A DNA stretch of 64,000 bases from Hirundichthys speculiger (lineage: Eukaryota > Chordata > Actinopteri > Beloniformes > Exocoetidae), in contig JAGFBZ010000172.1 of assembly GCA_018398805.1 (NCBI GenBank), positions 1,612,001 through 1,676,000 on the forward strand, in the 5' to 3' direction. Under the pieces are notes generated by a model. The model was not told the DNA's origin, did not search any database, and worked only from the letters and a program-made list of their open reading frames with translations. The stretch's first letter is position 1. Every line of letters starts with the position of its first letter. Below, piece after piece: positions 1-12,000 of this stretch. The position numbers were made by a program, and so were the translations under genes.

Positions 1-540
1 GCAGCAGTTAATCCTGTAAATAATCCTGTTGTAATGCTGATTAAAGAAGCTGCTCAAGGTATGATTTTACATTAGTGACAGTTTTTTTTCTTTCTAATAT
101 GAGGGACAGAAAATTAAGTTAACGACCAGAGTTAGAACGAGAGCGGTTTTAACGGCCAGAAACTGACGTTGAACAAGAACCGTGATAATTTAGAGGACGG
201 TCTCTTTAAACTAATTTATTTAGTTAAAAAAAAAAAAAAAAAAACACCGAAAATAAATCATATATTATTTCCGAAATTATTAGAAAACAGCTAAATTTCA
301 TTCCATGGAGGTTAGCAGTAAATGGGTGACCGAAGTCGGTAATAGTCGATCCGCTACCTTCGCAATAGGTTATTGATCAGTCGTTTGATAATGTATCGAT
401 TTTTAATAAAGTAAATAGCTGCGCCCCGTTAATTTCACGCGTCATACAAAAAAGAAGAAGCAAAAACAAGGAAGCTTCTAAAGTGATATTCATATAAAAG
501 TCAAACACGGCGTAAATAAAGCAAAAGGGAAATAAAGGGA
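1..540. other. AT-rich flank, no gene recognised
   Basis: Low-complexity AT-rich sequence with a poly-A run near 227-244. The first 57 bases are open on the plus strand and are followed by a GT dinucleotide, but no protein family was recognised. If the minus-strand transcript suggested by the neighbouring CpG-rich block is real, this is its first intron. Confidence 0.4.
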
Positions 541-1080
541 AACGTAAACTTACCACATCGGCTTCCGTTCGATTTTCAGACTCTTTCGAACCGGAAGAAA
601 CATTCCTGTTTTTTTTTTTTTTTTTTTTTTCCCCTCGAGTCTCCCCAGATCCCGAGTCTCACCTTCGGATCACAGAAAAAGGCACCGAAACGACGAACGG
701 CGGAGGTGTTTATCGGTTAAAAATGAAGCGGTTTCATGTGACAGCATGATATCCACGCGAGCGGCTCTGAGCGTGTAAACTGTTTTCAGAGTCGGAGTGT
801 CGCTCCGAGACTCACACGGAGCTGATAGAGGCGTGGAGAGCCGGCCCGGCCCGCATAGTCACATCATTGGTTGACAAACAGCAATCAGATGCAAATTCCT
901 AACCTCTGAATCAACAGGGACCCCCCACCCCCGCGGCGGGGGGAGGAGGGGGCGGAGGAGGAGGAGGGGGAGGGGGGGGTGTCGGTAAGAGCGAGGGTGT
1001 GAACTGTACAATAGGCTGTTACTGCGGAGAGGTTTGCCCCCCCCCCCCCCCCCCCCCCCCCCCCGCACATCACGCACCAG
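540..1080 (-). promoter_or_regulatory. CpG-rich promoter and probable first exon of a minus-strand gene leaving the window
   Basis: GC content and CpG density rise sharply here compared with both flanks. On the minus strand a CCAAT box lies near 866-870. It is followed by CpG-rich transcribed-looking sequence and a good splice donor (GTGGTAAGT) at about 549-557; a second possible donor lies near 660. Downstream exons would lie left of position 1, so the gene cannot be named. A poly-C tract at about 1037-1064 and GGA-rich sequence at 945-980 are simple repeats that create spurious open frames. That this is a promoter is inferred from composition and motif order only. Confidence 0.45.
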
Positions 1081-1099
1081 TCAAGCGCTCTACATCTGA

Positions 1100-3167
1100 A
1101 TCTGCCTTCACTGGTTCACATATTGAATAGAAATATCACTCACAGTCAACAAACCCTTTTTTCAAGTTGTCCAGAACTCTAGCAAAAAAAAAAAAAAATT
1201 AGTCCATGATGGTTTCATGTATTGTAATTTTATGTTTTTTTTTGTTTTTTTTTTTTTAAATCAAGCTGAAGTTGTTTCGATAGCACAACAACAAAGAGTT
1301 GACCAAAGATCACACAGATAAAACAAAACAATGTCAAGGGTTCATATGAAACTAAAAGCAACTAAAACTGACAAATAAAAGAGTAAAATAAAATAAGTAA
1401 AAAAGTCTTTTACACAAGTTTTTATGCCCTTTAGAGGCATTTTGAATAAATGAAATACCTAAAACGTAGTAGAGTAAAAGCAGAAAATGTGCTTCAGAGC
1501 ACTACTTGATTACCTGCCCATCTTGATATTTTCTCTCTTTTTGGTATCATTGAAAAGAAATAGTTAAAGTTGAATAAGTAATCTTTGGTTAACTGCTACT
1601 CAGCCTGGAGAGGATACACTTTAAGGAGTTATAACAACTTAGATATATTATTAGATAGTAAGAAGTGGAAACTTTCATTTGGGACCAAAGTGACGCAAAT
1701 CAGATAAGTTCTGAGTTAGGAAGGAATATGTGTTTGCAGCATGGTGGCAATTAATGCTAGCACTTGGGGTAATCCATCTAGTCAAAATAATTATCTACTT
1801 TGAGGTTCAGACAAGACTCCAAAAGTGTCCTTCAACCTCAGTGATAGTTTGTGTGTGTACAAAAAGACTCTTTATACAGGCATGTCCTAACCCTCACCTG
1901 CCAGGTTGTTTTAAGAGTCGACTACCGAACGCTGCACAAACTACTGTTGACAGATGTTAAAGGAAGAAAGTTCATGGCCTCTGATTCCATAGAACTGGAC
2001 CAGTACTTAAATAATAATGATCAAATAGCTGAGCGCTCGAAGCAGAGGCTATGAACTCTCACCCTTTTCTGTCTGTGGATAGTAGCTTGCGAGACATTCA
2101 GTCGTCAACTTGTACAGACTTATAACAAGATGGTAGCGACTGGAAAGAGATTCTCCCAATGTATACACTTTCTGTACACTTTGAAAGGTAGAAGTACTTT
2201 TGGTTGTATGTAAGGAGCCCAATACAGCCAATAGTGTATGTGGAATTACATTTTCGAGTCTTGTCAAAGAGTTTAAAACAGCAGTTTATTTTGACGTAGG
2301 TGGGTTGCAACCGGTGCCAACATTCGTTGGCACTTTGCCTCAAACACATATTCTGTTCTCAGCCAAGCTGCTTCCAATCATGTCTTTTTGGTCCTTACCA
2401 TCTAAAAATAGCCCCGTGGTTGTTTTAACTCTGGAATGTTCCTTTGAACATGGTCTCATTTTAAGGTTCTCAAAAAAAGAAATATACAGTATTGCAGGCT
2501 ATTTATATGTGGATGTTGACATGCTTCCATAAACCAAGAGGCTAAAGCCTATCACATTTATATTCACAGGCTGGGGTTTGCATTTTCCATTCACGCTATG
2601 TAAGCTAAATTTGTTGTGGAACTTGGCTCTGGTGTTGCATCTGCCATTCATGTGGATATGCAGTGACAGCCAGCCCCCTTGAAAGAGAGCTGCTTAACTT
2701 TGGTGTTAAAACTACATAAACTGAGCTTTGACGTGACATGTATGTCAGCACGCTTCATTCAACCAGCTCCCAATATTACTGCTTCATTCTATTGTGGTTA
2801 GTTTTCTCAAGAAAGTTTGTTACAATCCACAGATCTACACAGCTTATATTTTGAGACTATGATGGAAAAAACTCATAAACTCATCCTTTTTTTTTTTTGC
2901 TCTCTGAACAGGAGCTCTGACTGAATGAGTGAGACTGAGATGGATTGATCAGTAAGGCTGAACAGATTATTCGGCATCACCACACTGATACAGACTGTTC
3001 TTTAGCATGTTTTACGTAATGGAATGGGAATCTCAAGTGCTGCTGTTTGTGTCTTTCCATGTGTGGCTGAAAGCCAAATGTACTGAATTGAACACTTGCT
3101 CATTATACTCTTAATATCTGAACAGATCTTAAATCATCATAGCCTCTAAAAACTATACTGGTGTGTG

Positions 3168-3199
<32 letters not shown>

Positions 3200-5000
3200 A
3201 GAGCCAGAATCTCAGTGAAGTCAGTCTTCATCTCTGAACTGTTGATGGTTTCTAAAATGACTGGCCGTATCTTCTGTCGCCGCAAATGATTTTATTGTTG
3301 AACAAACTGGACATGCGGGTGCCGAGTGCCTGTTTGCAGCTGTTGACTAAAATGAGGAGCTTGAGATATTTTAAAACAGAAAACTAATCCACCATCCGCC
3401 TCATCACATGAAAAAGGATCCCGGATACATGTGTGTTCATGTGCCCTGGACCATTGAGGGATTCATTTAAAATCAAACGGACCTCTGAGGCGATGACAAC
3501 TGCAATTTCACACACGATACCGAAATAATTAAAGATGACTGATGCTTTTCAGCTTAAATGAGCCTCTCCCAGGGTGTGGCTGACACTGAAAATGGTTGCT
3601 TTCATGGCCACAGTGACGCAGCCATCGAAATAACTCCTGAAACATGGTAGGTAAAAACAACGCACATGGCATGGCGTTGACATTTTTGTAGTAATTATCC
3701 AATTAAGCAAAATATGTTTGCATGAACAGGTTATTTTCCTTTAATATGACATATGCAGAACACGGATACATCACATTTTACATTTTGTTTTTATATCAGT
3801 AGTGATGTTTGAGACACAAATATGGTATTATTACCTCTTAGTTATGTTTTCATGATACATTGCTGTTGACTTTTCACTGTCTAGCTAAACTCCTTCAATT
3901 CAATAATACTTCATTAACCCTCAAAGGGAAATGACATCTCAGAATATTCTGCTTTAAAAGCTATTTTCAGGCTCTGCTCCGGCTGAAGACAAATAAAGGA
4001 CATTACACAGAAGGCTTCAAATCTGAATCAAATAAAATTCATCTAAGTAAAGCCTTGTATTTGGCAGATGACATCACACCTCCCTCAAATTCATGTTGAT
4101 GTTTAGTGTCACCTCGCTGTCTCAGCAGTTTGTGTTATGGTAACATTATTTTGGCCTCTTTGTAGTTGTTTTGTGCAGACAGCTGTTAAACTGCTAATTT
4201 TCATAAGTCTTCAGTGGCAAGCAAATGCTGCTAACTGCATACACATCCAACCAGTTAACTGCATTTACATTATCTAGTTTACTGTGGTGCGTCTTTGTCT
4301 CCTCCGGGAAAACCAGGGGGCATTAAATCAAGCACATCCTTTATTTCAAACTGCAGCATCATGCATGAAGAGGCCCCAACGCCTCCAGCGATACAGCAAA
4401 GTATGGTCACATACTGTCAGCTGTGGCAGGACAAAGTCTGGACTCCTGATGAGAAATGGTCCAAGTTTCCTTGCATGGTGGCGCCCTCTACAGGGAGGTG
4501 ACAGCAGCTCCACCAGCCTTTTAAATGTAACTTCAGCAGATAAGTATTAAGAGATCATGAGGTGACATTTATCCTCAAATCTATTTCAAGTGCACAGACA
4601 CTTTATTTATATTTAGACCCTCCTCAGAAATCACCTTAGTACTTCTAAATCTATACTAATTTGGCTGCCGGCTGTATTGCCTGATCAAATGATTGTTTTT
4701 TTAAAGGCATGCCCAAATGAAAAAAAAAAAAAAATTCTTAGGATGTCCTTGTTTAAATATTCCAATATTTATAGTTTCTCAGTCAGTTGAAAAAACAAAA
4801 AACATGACCATTTACTCTCATTGATTATGTGAATCTGAGGATCAAGTTCACTGTTATATTGAAGCAACTTGTTCACAATAAGTTGAAGAAAAATGTGGTA
4901 CATGGATCAAACTCACGTCCTTGTGGAACAAACTGGTTCATATTTTCTGATATAATTAATATTAAAGACTCAATGATATTATCTAAAAATCACTTGTAGT
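1100..5000. other. Intergenic sequence without a recognised gene
   Basis: Only short open frames occur, none resembling a known family. Contents seen: poly-A/T runs (1184-1198, 1240-1257, 2887-2900, 4720-4735), a TA-rich microsatellite at about 3166-3199, and a short LINE/SINE-tail-like motif near 3895-3935. A 69-codon open frame at 4295-4501 on the plus strand looks coding-like in composition but has no recognised match and no clear splice context. Confidence 0.5.
3895..3935. repeat. Short retroelement-tail-like motif
   Basis: A stretch of the type 'cattaaccctcaaagggaaa' follows an ATTCAATTCAA run. A closely similar motif occurs at 13555-13612. This resembles the common fish repeat tail ending in 'ttattaatccctgaaggg'. 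It is too short to classify. Confidence 0.35.
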
Positions 5001-5016
5001 AGATTCTTAGTCAATA

Positions 5017-5315
5017 GTAGGGGCGATTCTAGGGTCAGAGCTTTAGGGGTGCTGAGCACCCAATGAGCCCCACCACAACCCACAAGTAACGTTAGTGAGA
5101 AGAGGATGATATCATTAGGTGGGGTCGTTTTCATTTTCATTCTTAAAATATAAACTTAAACCACAAACTACGGATTAAGTTTTGGACATTATCTAAGCCT
5201 GTCAAATGCCAACTAAAATTTTGGAATAACAGCATTTCTTACTCCAGGTTTTTGGGGTGCTGAATTTCAATTTAGGGGTGCTGAAGCACCCCTAAAAAAG
5301 GGCTAGCCTCACCCA
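5017..5315. mobile_element. MITE-like nonautonomous repeat
   Basis: Two internal copies of a motif around 'ttaggggtgctga' occur at about 5043-5056 and 5272-5285. The second is followed by an inverted version ('gcacccctaaa'). The termini, about 5020 'ggggcgattctagg' and 5315 (reverse 'gggtgaggctagcc'), are imperfectly inverted. This matches the layout of a small nonautonomous DNA transposon of fish. There is no coding potential. Exact ends and target duplication were not resolved. Confidence 0.5.
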
Positions 5316-5399
5316 TGGCCAATAGAAAATATTGAATTTATAAATTAACTACAAGCCATTCAGTTTGAAAAAAATACAATAAATCATGTAGTCTTAAAT

Positions 5400-8041
5400 C
5401 CTTTAATGGTTGCTGCAATTATAAATAAGCATGTCATATATACACAAAGATGTTTCGGTACATTGTATAAAGCTCTCAGACAATTAGGCTTTTTCCATTC
5501 AAATTTTGGCACAACTCAATTAAATATCTACAGCGTGACTGCTTGTATTTAAAAAGCTTAAAGCACTCCAGGGAGCTGCGATGAACGTGGTCCAAACTAG
5601 TTCATCCCAAGAGAGCACAAAGTTCACAGAAAAATTACACCAAATCATTACACGACATTCAGAATGAAGAATCCAGAGCCTGAGAAGTTGAAGAACCATG
5701 AAACGGATGCACGAAACTTTGGTTGTCATCTTAACGCACTGAGAGGTCAAGAAAGTATAAAAAGAAACATAGATGAGATTTTTTTTTTTTCCATCTTTTA
5801 AGAAACTGGTACATGCTACCAAAATCTGGTAAAGTACAAATGTAGAAATATATGTACAGAAAAAAACAAAAAAACAAAACCCAACAGCATAGAAACTTGA
5901 TCATAAGGCAGAAGTGCTTTTCTGGGGTTGTAAATGTTAACACTGCAGGCCTTTTTTAAAACATGAAAAATGTGTAAATGTAGTCACTCTTCTGTGTAAC
6001 ACTCATACTGTATATACAGTACATTAAACATGTTACAAATTTGCATGATAATAAAAAAAGTTGTAACTGTGTGAACACCGTGCGTTGGGGGGGAGCCCTT
6101 GACTACATCTAAATGTACACAGACAATCACTGCTTTCAACGTCAACATAGGTCGTTTAAGTCTATTAGTACTCCAGAAATAACACTGATACCTTGTCTAC
6201 TCTGGTGTTTGATTGTTTGTGCGTGTGTGCGCACGTGCGTCTGTTAAAGCAGCAACGCCGCAGCAGCAGCAGGCGCAGTTGTCCGTCAGCTTCAACACCA
6301 GATCTGCTCGGTTACAGGGCAGCTAGGTTTGTTACAGTCATGTCTTCAGGCGCTAGCAGTTAAATCGTTACAGAAGTCGTAAATTGGTCTATAAACAAAG
6401 CTGCACTTGGATTACTGTAAACATAGTTTGTCAAGTGTTGACTAAAAACGCCCAGGGTAGACAGGGTTTCAGATATATATATATATGTATATAATCAGAA
6501 GAAGCCTAACAAATCTGCTTCTGTATAATACATGACTGTAAAAGTGTAACTATGCCTCAAGCAACAATGAATACATTTACTTCTTCACCTATGATGAACA
6601 ACGTGTCTGTGCCTAGAGGAATATTACTAATATTCAACATTCACAAACAGAAATCCTGCAGAAGAGATTTTCCATCCAGTAATGTACAGGATACTTACAA
6701 CCTATACACAACTGCACATCTCAGACTTGTTAAAAAAAAGTAATATTAGTGTTTCACTGTTGAGTAATAAGTCAACTGTTAAAATAGAGCTGCTGACAAT
6801 GCAGGACATATTTCAAGAATTAAACTCAATGACTCAATGATTATCTCATTACCCTTGAGGTGCGATGGTGTTTACATGTATACACACGACTCAGAAAAGG
6901 TTTGGGATATTTGAATTTCAGATGAAATTTCAGAATGTACCAAACACGACAGCCTTCACAGGTGAACTTAATTTGACCTTCTCTAAACGTGCAGGAAATT
7001 AACCACAAAAATCACAACAAATGTCTGATGCAAGAACTAAAATATTCTGGTTCAATGAAAATTTGCATTCATTTTGACATCATGAGACCCAGATGTTACA
7101 TAACAATCGATCAAAAGTCCCTGAACACTGCAAGGCTTCAAACAAGATGTTTTCAGAGGGAAGTTTGCACTGAGCTTAGACTGTCACAGGGCGTCATCAG
7201 CAGGTTGCAAAAGAGACACAGAGAGACTGGAAGAGTTACAGAACTGCATAAAAGTGGACGTCCTTTGGCCACATCCCGTGATGATGACCACTTCACTGTA
7301 AACAGTGTCCCGCAGACATTTTTTGCTCTTGTATAACCACCACTGTTGTTAGCTTTTGATTTTTAAAAAATTGTCTGCGATGAACAAATTACCATCGCAT
7401 GCTTCTACTTTAATGCCCAACTTTCATGATATAATATCACTGTGGTAAGAACTTTTTACATTTTCCATAAATTTCCCCTGAAAGTTGAATATCCCTAACT
7501 TTTTCTTGGTATGTGTGTGGTCTATATTTGTCTTAGATTACTTGTGAAAACATGCACAATATTAACTTATTAATGAGCAAACTTAAAACCTTTGAGATGA
7601 AACTCATTTAATTCCTGGCGCTGTATAATTTATCTGTCGTTTAAGAACGAGCTGAACATCTGGTCCGTGATGAAACCAGAGAGCACCGCTGGACGGATTA
7701 AAACAGAAAAAGTATTTGAACAATTCTGCTGCTTGTGGTTGGTTCATGCAACAGTGAGCCTGAGGATGGTGCAAGAGCTGAGGTCCGTATTTAAAGGTCT
7801 ATTCTCGGGACAGTCTGTCAGACTTTCAGCTTCATGTTCAGGCCATCAGAACTGAAAGTTTACTGCAGGAGTACAACGATCATGCATACGTGTTTGATTT
7901 TACTTGCACATGGATAAAATTAATGGAAGATGTATTTCAGGAAAAAAAAAAAAGACTGCACATTGTATCTACATTTCAGAAATGCTTGTGCCTGCAGAGA
8001 AATCTTTCGGAGGAGACGGGACAGACGGTGTGATGTTGGTC
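5400..8041 (-). other. Probable r3hdm4 3' UTR and downstream flank
   Basis: This lies immediately downstream of the r3hdm4 stop codon on the minus strand. It contains UTR-like AT-rich sequence, a Pumilio-type TGTACATA on the minus strand near 5850, and a possible ATTAAA poly-A signal on the minus strand near 5402-5407. A degraded transposase remnant sits inside at about 7098-7300. No further gene was recognised. The true cleavage site could be anywhere in the block; the assignment rests on position and composition. Confidence 0.35.
7098..7336 (+). pseudogene. Tc1/mariner-like transposase N-terminal remnant
   Basis: An open frame contains a helix-turn-helix-like stretch of the form 'GVISRLQKRHRETGR', followed by 'HKSGRPLATSRDDDHF'. 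This is the arrangement of the paired-like DNA-binding domain and GRPR-like hinge in Tc1/mariner transposases. No catalytic DDE region follows and the frame stops soon after, so it is a short fossil. Family assignment is by pattern only. Confidence 0.5.
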
Positions 8042-9060
8042 TCAGCTCATCTGCTCCAGGTAGGAAGACAGCAAAAGTGCAGGAGGCAGAAACTCTTTTT
8101 GTTTGTTCACCACTTCAGTCTGACGGGACCCGTTGTAGTCGGTGCCTGAGGATCCAATGCAGAATTTGATCATTTCATATAATATCAAAACATATCAACA
8201 CCCTCCTTATGAGGCCTAATTCTTGAGATTCCTATTGAAAATCATAAACACAGATAAAAATAAGAAGATCAAGCTGTCATACATACAGAAGTTTTTAAAG
8301 AGGAATGTTTAGATGGGGTTTATTTGCTGTTTTGCCCATTGAGGTTTTTCAGGTACCGAAACTACAAAACCTGTCATCTTTGATATATGTGCCACTAAGT
8401 GTATTAATTTTCAAATAAAACTGTTTTGGGTTTGTTTGTATCAGCCGTCTTCCTCGGTATACGAACCACGAGCCCCCACGTGCAACAGTTGCTGAACTGT
8501 GGGTGTTTTCATACGACGAACCCCTCAACTGACCTGGATGACTGACACCTCTATGGAAGCTTCACAGCCAACAGAATCAACGGGCAGATTACAAATCCAC
8601 GTCACTTCTGGGATTATCCCATCAGAGCCATGAAGATATTGTAAATTTCCTGCGAAATGGACTCTGTACACCTTCTTGGGTTCTCAGAAACAGAAAGATC
8701 AACAATGATTCTGATGTGTCAGAGATCTGGGATTACATGAGCAGAGTAGAGTTTTACACTGTAATATGATTTATGATGGCAAAACATCAGGCAGGTAAAA
8801 CCAAATTCTGAGGTGGGCTGAGGTTTTTTTTTTTTTATTGCTGCTCTTTGATTGTTGCCTCAGTTTTAGTCACACATTACTTACACCACTGCAGTCTGTG
8901 GTGTCTTAGCTTTAAAACCACAAGGAGTAATGTTTGCAGTATGGTCGGTACGATCATGTGACATGTCGCATTCTCGTATTTTTATGATGTGCTCACTTAG
9001 CTGCTTAGCATTGGAATTTTGTTTCGGTGGAAATGGTCTTCACAGGCTTAAAGCTGCACT

Positions 9061-9093
<33 letters not shown>

Positions 9094-12000
9094 AAGTTAC
9101 TGCATGTGTATAATGTACCATACTTTGTGTGATTAAAAATGGCTTGAATGATCACTGTGTCCATCTGTCCCTGATGTTTGTCAGCATCAGATTTAGCTGA
9201 CTTTGTAAATACAGTCAGACTACGCAATTGGGTCATACAAACTAGAAGAAACTTTTTGTAAAATGTCAAAAGTTTTATCCCAACCATTTCTGTTCAGCGG
9301 TAATATTTATGAGCCTTTGATGGCTGATGCATTTTGAAACTATCTATGTTCACTACTGTAATGAATTTAAGGTGAAAATTGACCAGTTTTACATATTGGT
9401 CACGTGTGTCTGAAGTGCATCAATTCCACTCACTTGCAGAGACGAGGTCCATGTACTGGCAGATGGCATGGAGCAGAAGTCTCTCAAAACTGAATCAGAA
9501 ACACACATGAAAGAACATGACCTTCCCCTCCTCGGCCTCATCTAATCATTTACAAGAAATTCAAAGCATGGATCAATTTGCTTATGTGGTGACCCAGTTT
9601 CCCTTTCCAGATCAGTTAAGTCTGTCTATTTCAGTCCAATTACTTGCCTCCGTGTGGTCTATGAAATGTTCGTCTAATTTAATATAAATCAGTTTTCCAG
9701 GTGGTTAAATAAAATTAAAACCCATCAGTCTGAGTATTCAGGCTGCGTTATTTGTCAAGTGCTCAGGACAGAGTGTGTTAACAGAATCTACAGAGCTGGG
9801 TAGGCGGGGCTGTGCTATTTCAGGCACAGACGCGATGTGGAAGACGAAACAGGAATTAAGGTCTGAGCAACATATGTAGATAAAATATGGATCAAGCCTT
9901 CCCTGGCACAAAAGGTTGGGGGATAAAGGTTAAGAGTGAGTGCTCAGACATCTTCCATCTCCTCACTGCTGGATATGTTCTGGCAGTGTCAAACAACAAT
10001 AACTATGTTATTGAAAAAAAAAAGGGCTGCAGATCTTTAATGTGCATGTTATTTGTAGAGTAATTAATTGGTTCCATGCACCATGCAGGGCTCACTAAGG
10101 AAATGAAAACCTCTCTAAGAGCCGTTTTCCAGTATAATAGAAAATCAGGAGGGGGATAAAATTAAAAAAAAAACACAGACAAGAACATTCATTGTCATAT
10201 CACTGATGGTTTGGCTCTTTCTCACAGTGATTCCTAAGAAAACATGCGACTACATTAATGTGACCTAAATACAAAGCAAAAAACAAATAATCAAATAAAA
10301 ACGTGAAATATAAACTAAATGTCGAAAAGTCATTTTGATCACACACACAAATCAACTCTCATAATAAGGAGTTCTGCGTTCGTGGAGTTTTCTGATGTTT
10401 ACGTTCTAATATCAGAAATACTTACTTTGGAAATCTTTGAAAAATTGAAGGCAGTGGTTTGAAGACCAGTGGAAACAATAGAGAGTGAATTTCTACCTGC
10501 TGGTCAGATTAGTCGTGTAAACTGAGTTTGGCTCAGTGCGGAAGAAGCGCAGAAGGTTTTCCTCAAGAACTTCCAACGTTCCCTGAGAGAAGGAAAGAAG
10601 TGACAAATGAAAAAAAAGGTAGCAGCTTCACACCCAAACTCCAACTACTGAGATGACTAGGCCCCAGACATTAACATCCACGCATAGTGAGAAACATATG
10701 AAAGAGATGACACACCATGGGTATTTGTTTACGTCTCAGAGTCATTCGAAGCCTCCGATCGATTCTTTGGAAGCAGTCCTGAGCGGTAAAGGCGGGATAT
10801 ACTGCGGAGAGATGAGCGTCAGTGAGCCACACAAACAAACAACCCATAATCACCCTCAAGCTCAGGTGCTCACCATTTCTCTGGTCCTTGAGAAGCCGGC
10901 TGCTGTTTTTCCTCTTGGCCTGCTCCTCCTCCAACAGAGACAGCAGCCTTTCCTGCTCCTCGCCGGAGCAATTCACAAAGTCGTTCCATGGCTAAAACAC
11001 AATTATTAACACTAATCATTTAAGTGAAAAGACAAAATATTTCATCAATATGTAATATTACCCGTGGAATACTCTCATTCATAATTAGTTTGCTGTTTTG
11101 TTTTTTGTTTTTAAATTAAATTCAATAATGTAAATGTAAATAAATGTAAACGTACGTATACAGAGGTATAAAATAAACTAAACCAGTCACGACTATTTAC
11201 AATGATGTCCTGTACATGACTGAAACAGCAACTCCATTGTTTACATATCTTTAAAGATACAACCACAAATTTCAACAGATGCTGTCCCCTCTGGAAGAGC
11301 TCTCCACTGAGCACTGACAGATAAAACACTCAAAGTTTGACAGCATTACGCACCGACAGTTTGACTTCCCAAAAACTATTCGTGGCGCTGGGATGAAATC
11401 AAATCTGCACTGAAGCAGGGCTGCCGCAATGTTTTAATAGTCAAGTATTCTGTTATTATCTGATTGAAAGCTCAAGCATCAATCAAATTATCAAAATGAC
11501 TCCATGAACTGCTTCAGGCCTAATGAGAAATTCAGGCTTGTACCTCTATGTAGTTTCCATTAGTGCAGGCTTCAGTGAAGATGGACGGGATGGCCGGGTT
11601 ACTGCAAACCTCCAGATCATCTTTGGAGCATTCATCCTTTTCAAGAAGGTTGTTAAGATAGAGTGCTGAGGGCAAAGAGAGAGAATGACAGCGGTGACAT
11701 GAGCTATAACAGATTAATTACTGTATTGGCCCGAATATAAAACCACTCTGATTATAAGACGACCCCTATTTTTCAGATATCATTTTGGGAAAATAAAAAT
11801 ATGTTAAAGACAGAAGGTTATTCATCAAACAACTTCTTGTTGTACAATCATTGTAGAAAAACTCACAGAGATAACATTTTGCTGTATTGTTAAACATTTT
11901 AATAATGTATGCTACCATACTTAAGGTAAGGAACGTGTCAGGTTTCCATGTTATTGATGATCAAGGTATAGTACTATTTGATAAACTGCTGTTTGTTATG

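Noticed and set aside
1..60. Plus-strand exon-like segment ending before GTATGA
   Set aside because: No recognised protein, no upstream context, and low-complexity AATCCTGT repeats. A chance GT is likely.
859..1077. Two minus-strand open frames rich in Gly or Pro/Leu
   Set aside because: They are created by the poly-C/GGA simple repeats of a CpG-rich promoter region.
2200..2532. 110-codon plus-strand open frame
   Set aside because: No family resemblance, AT-rich codons and no splice or promoter context. Such lengths are expected by chance.
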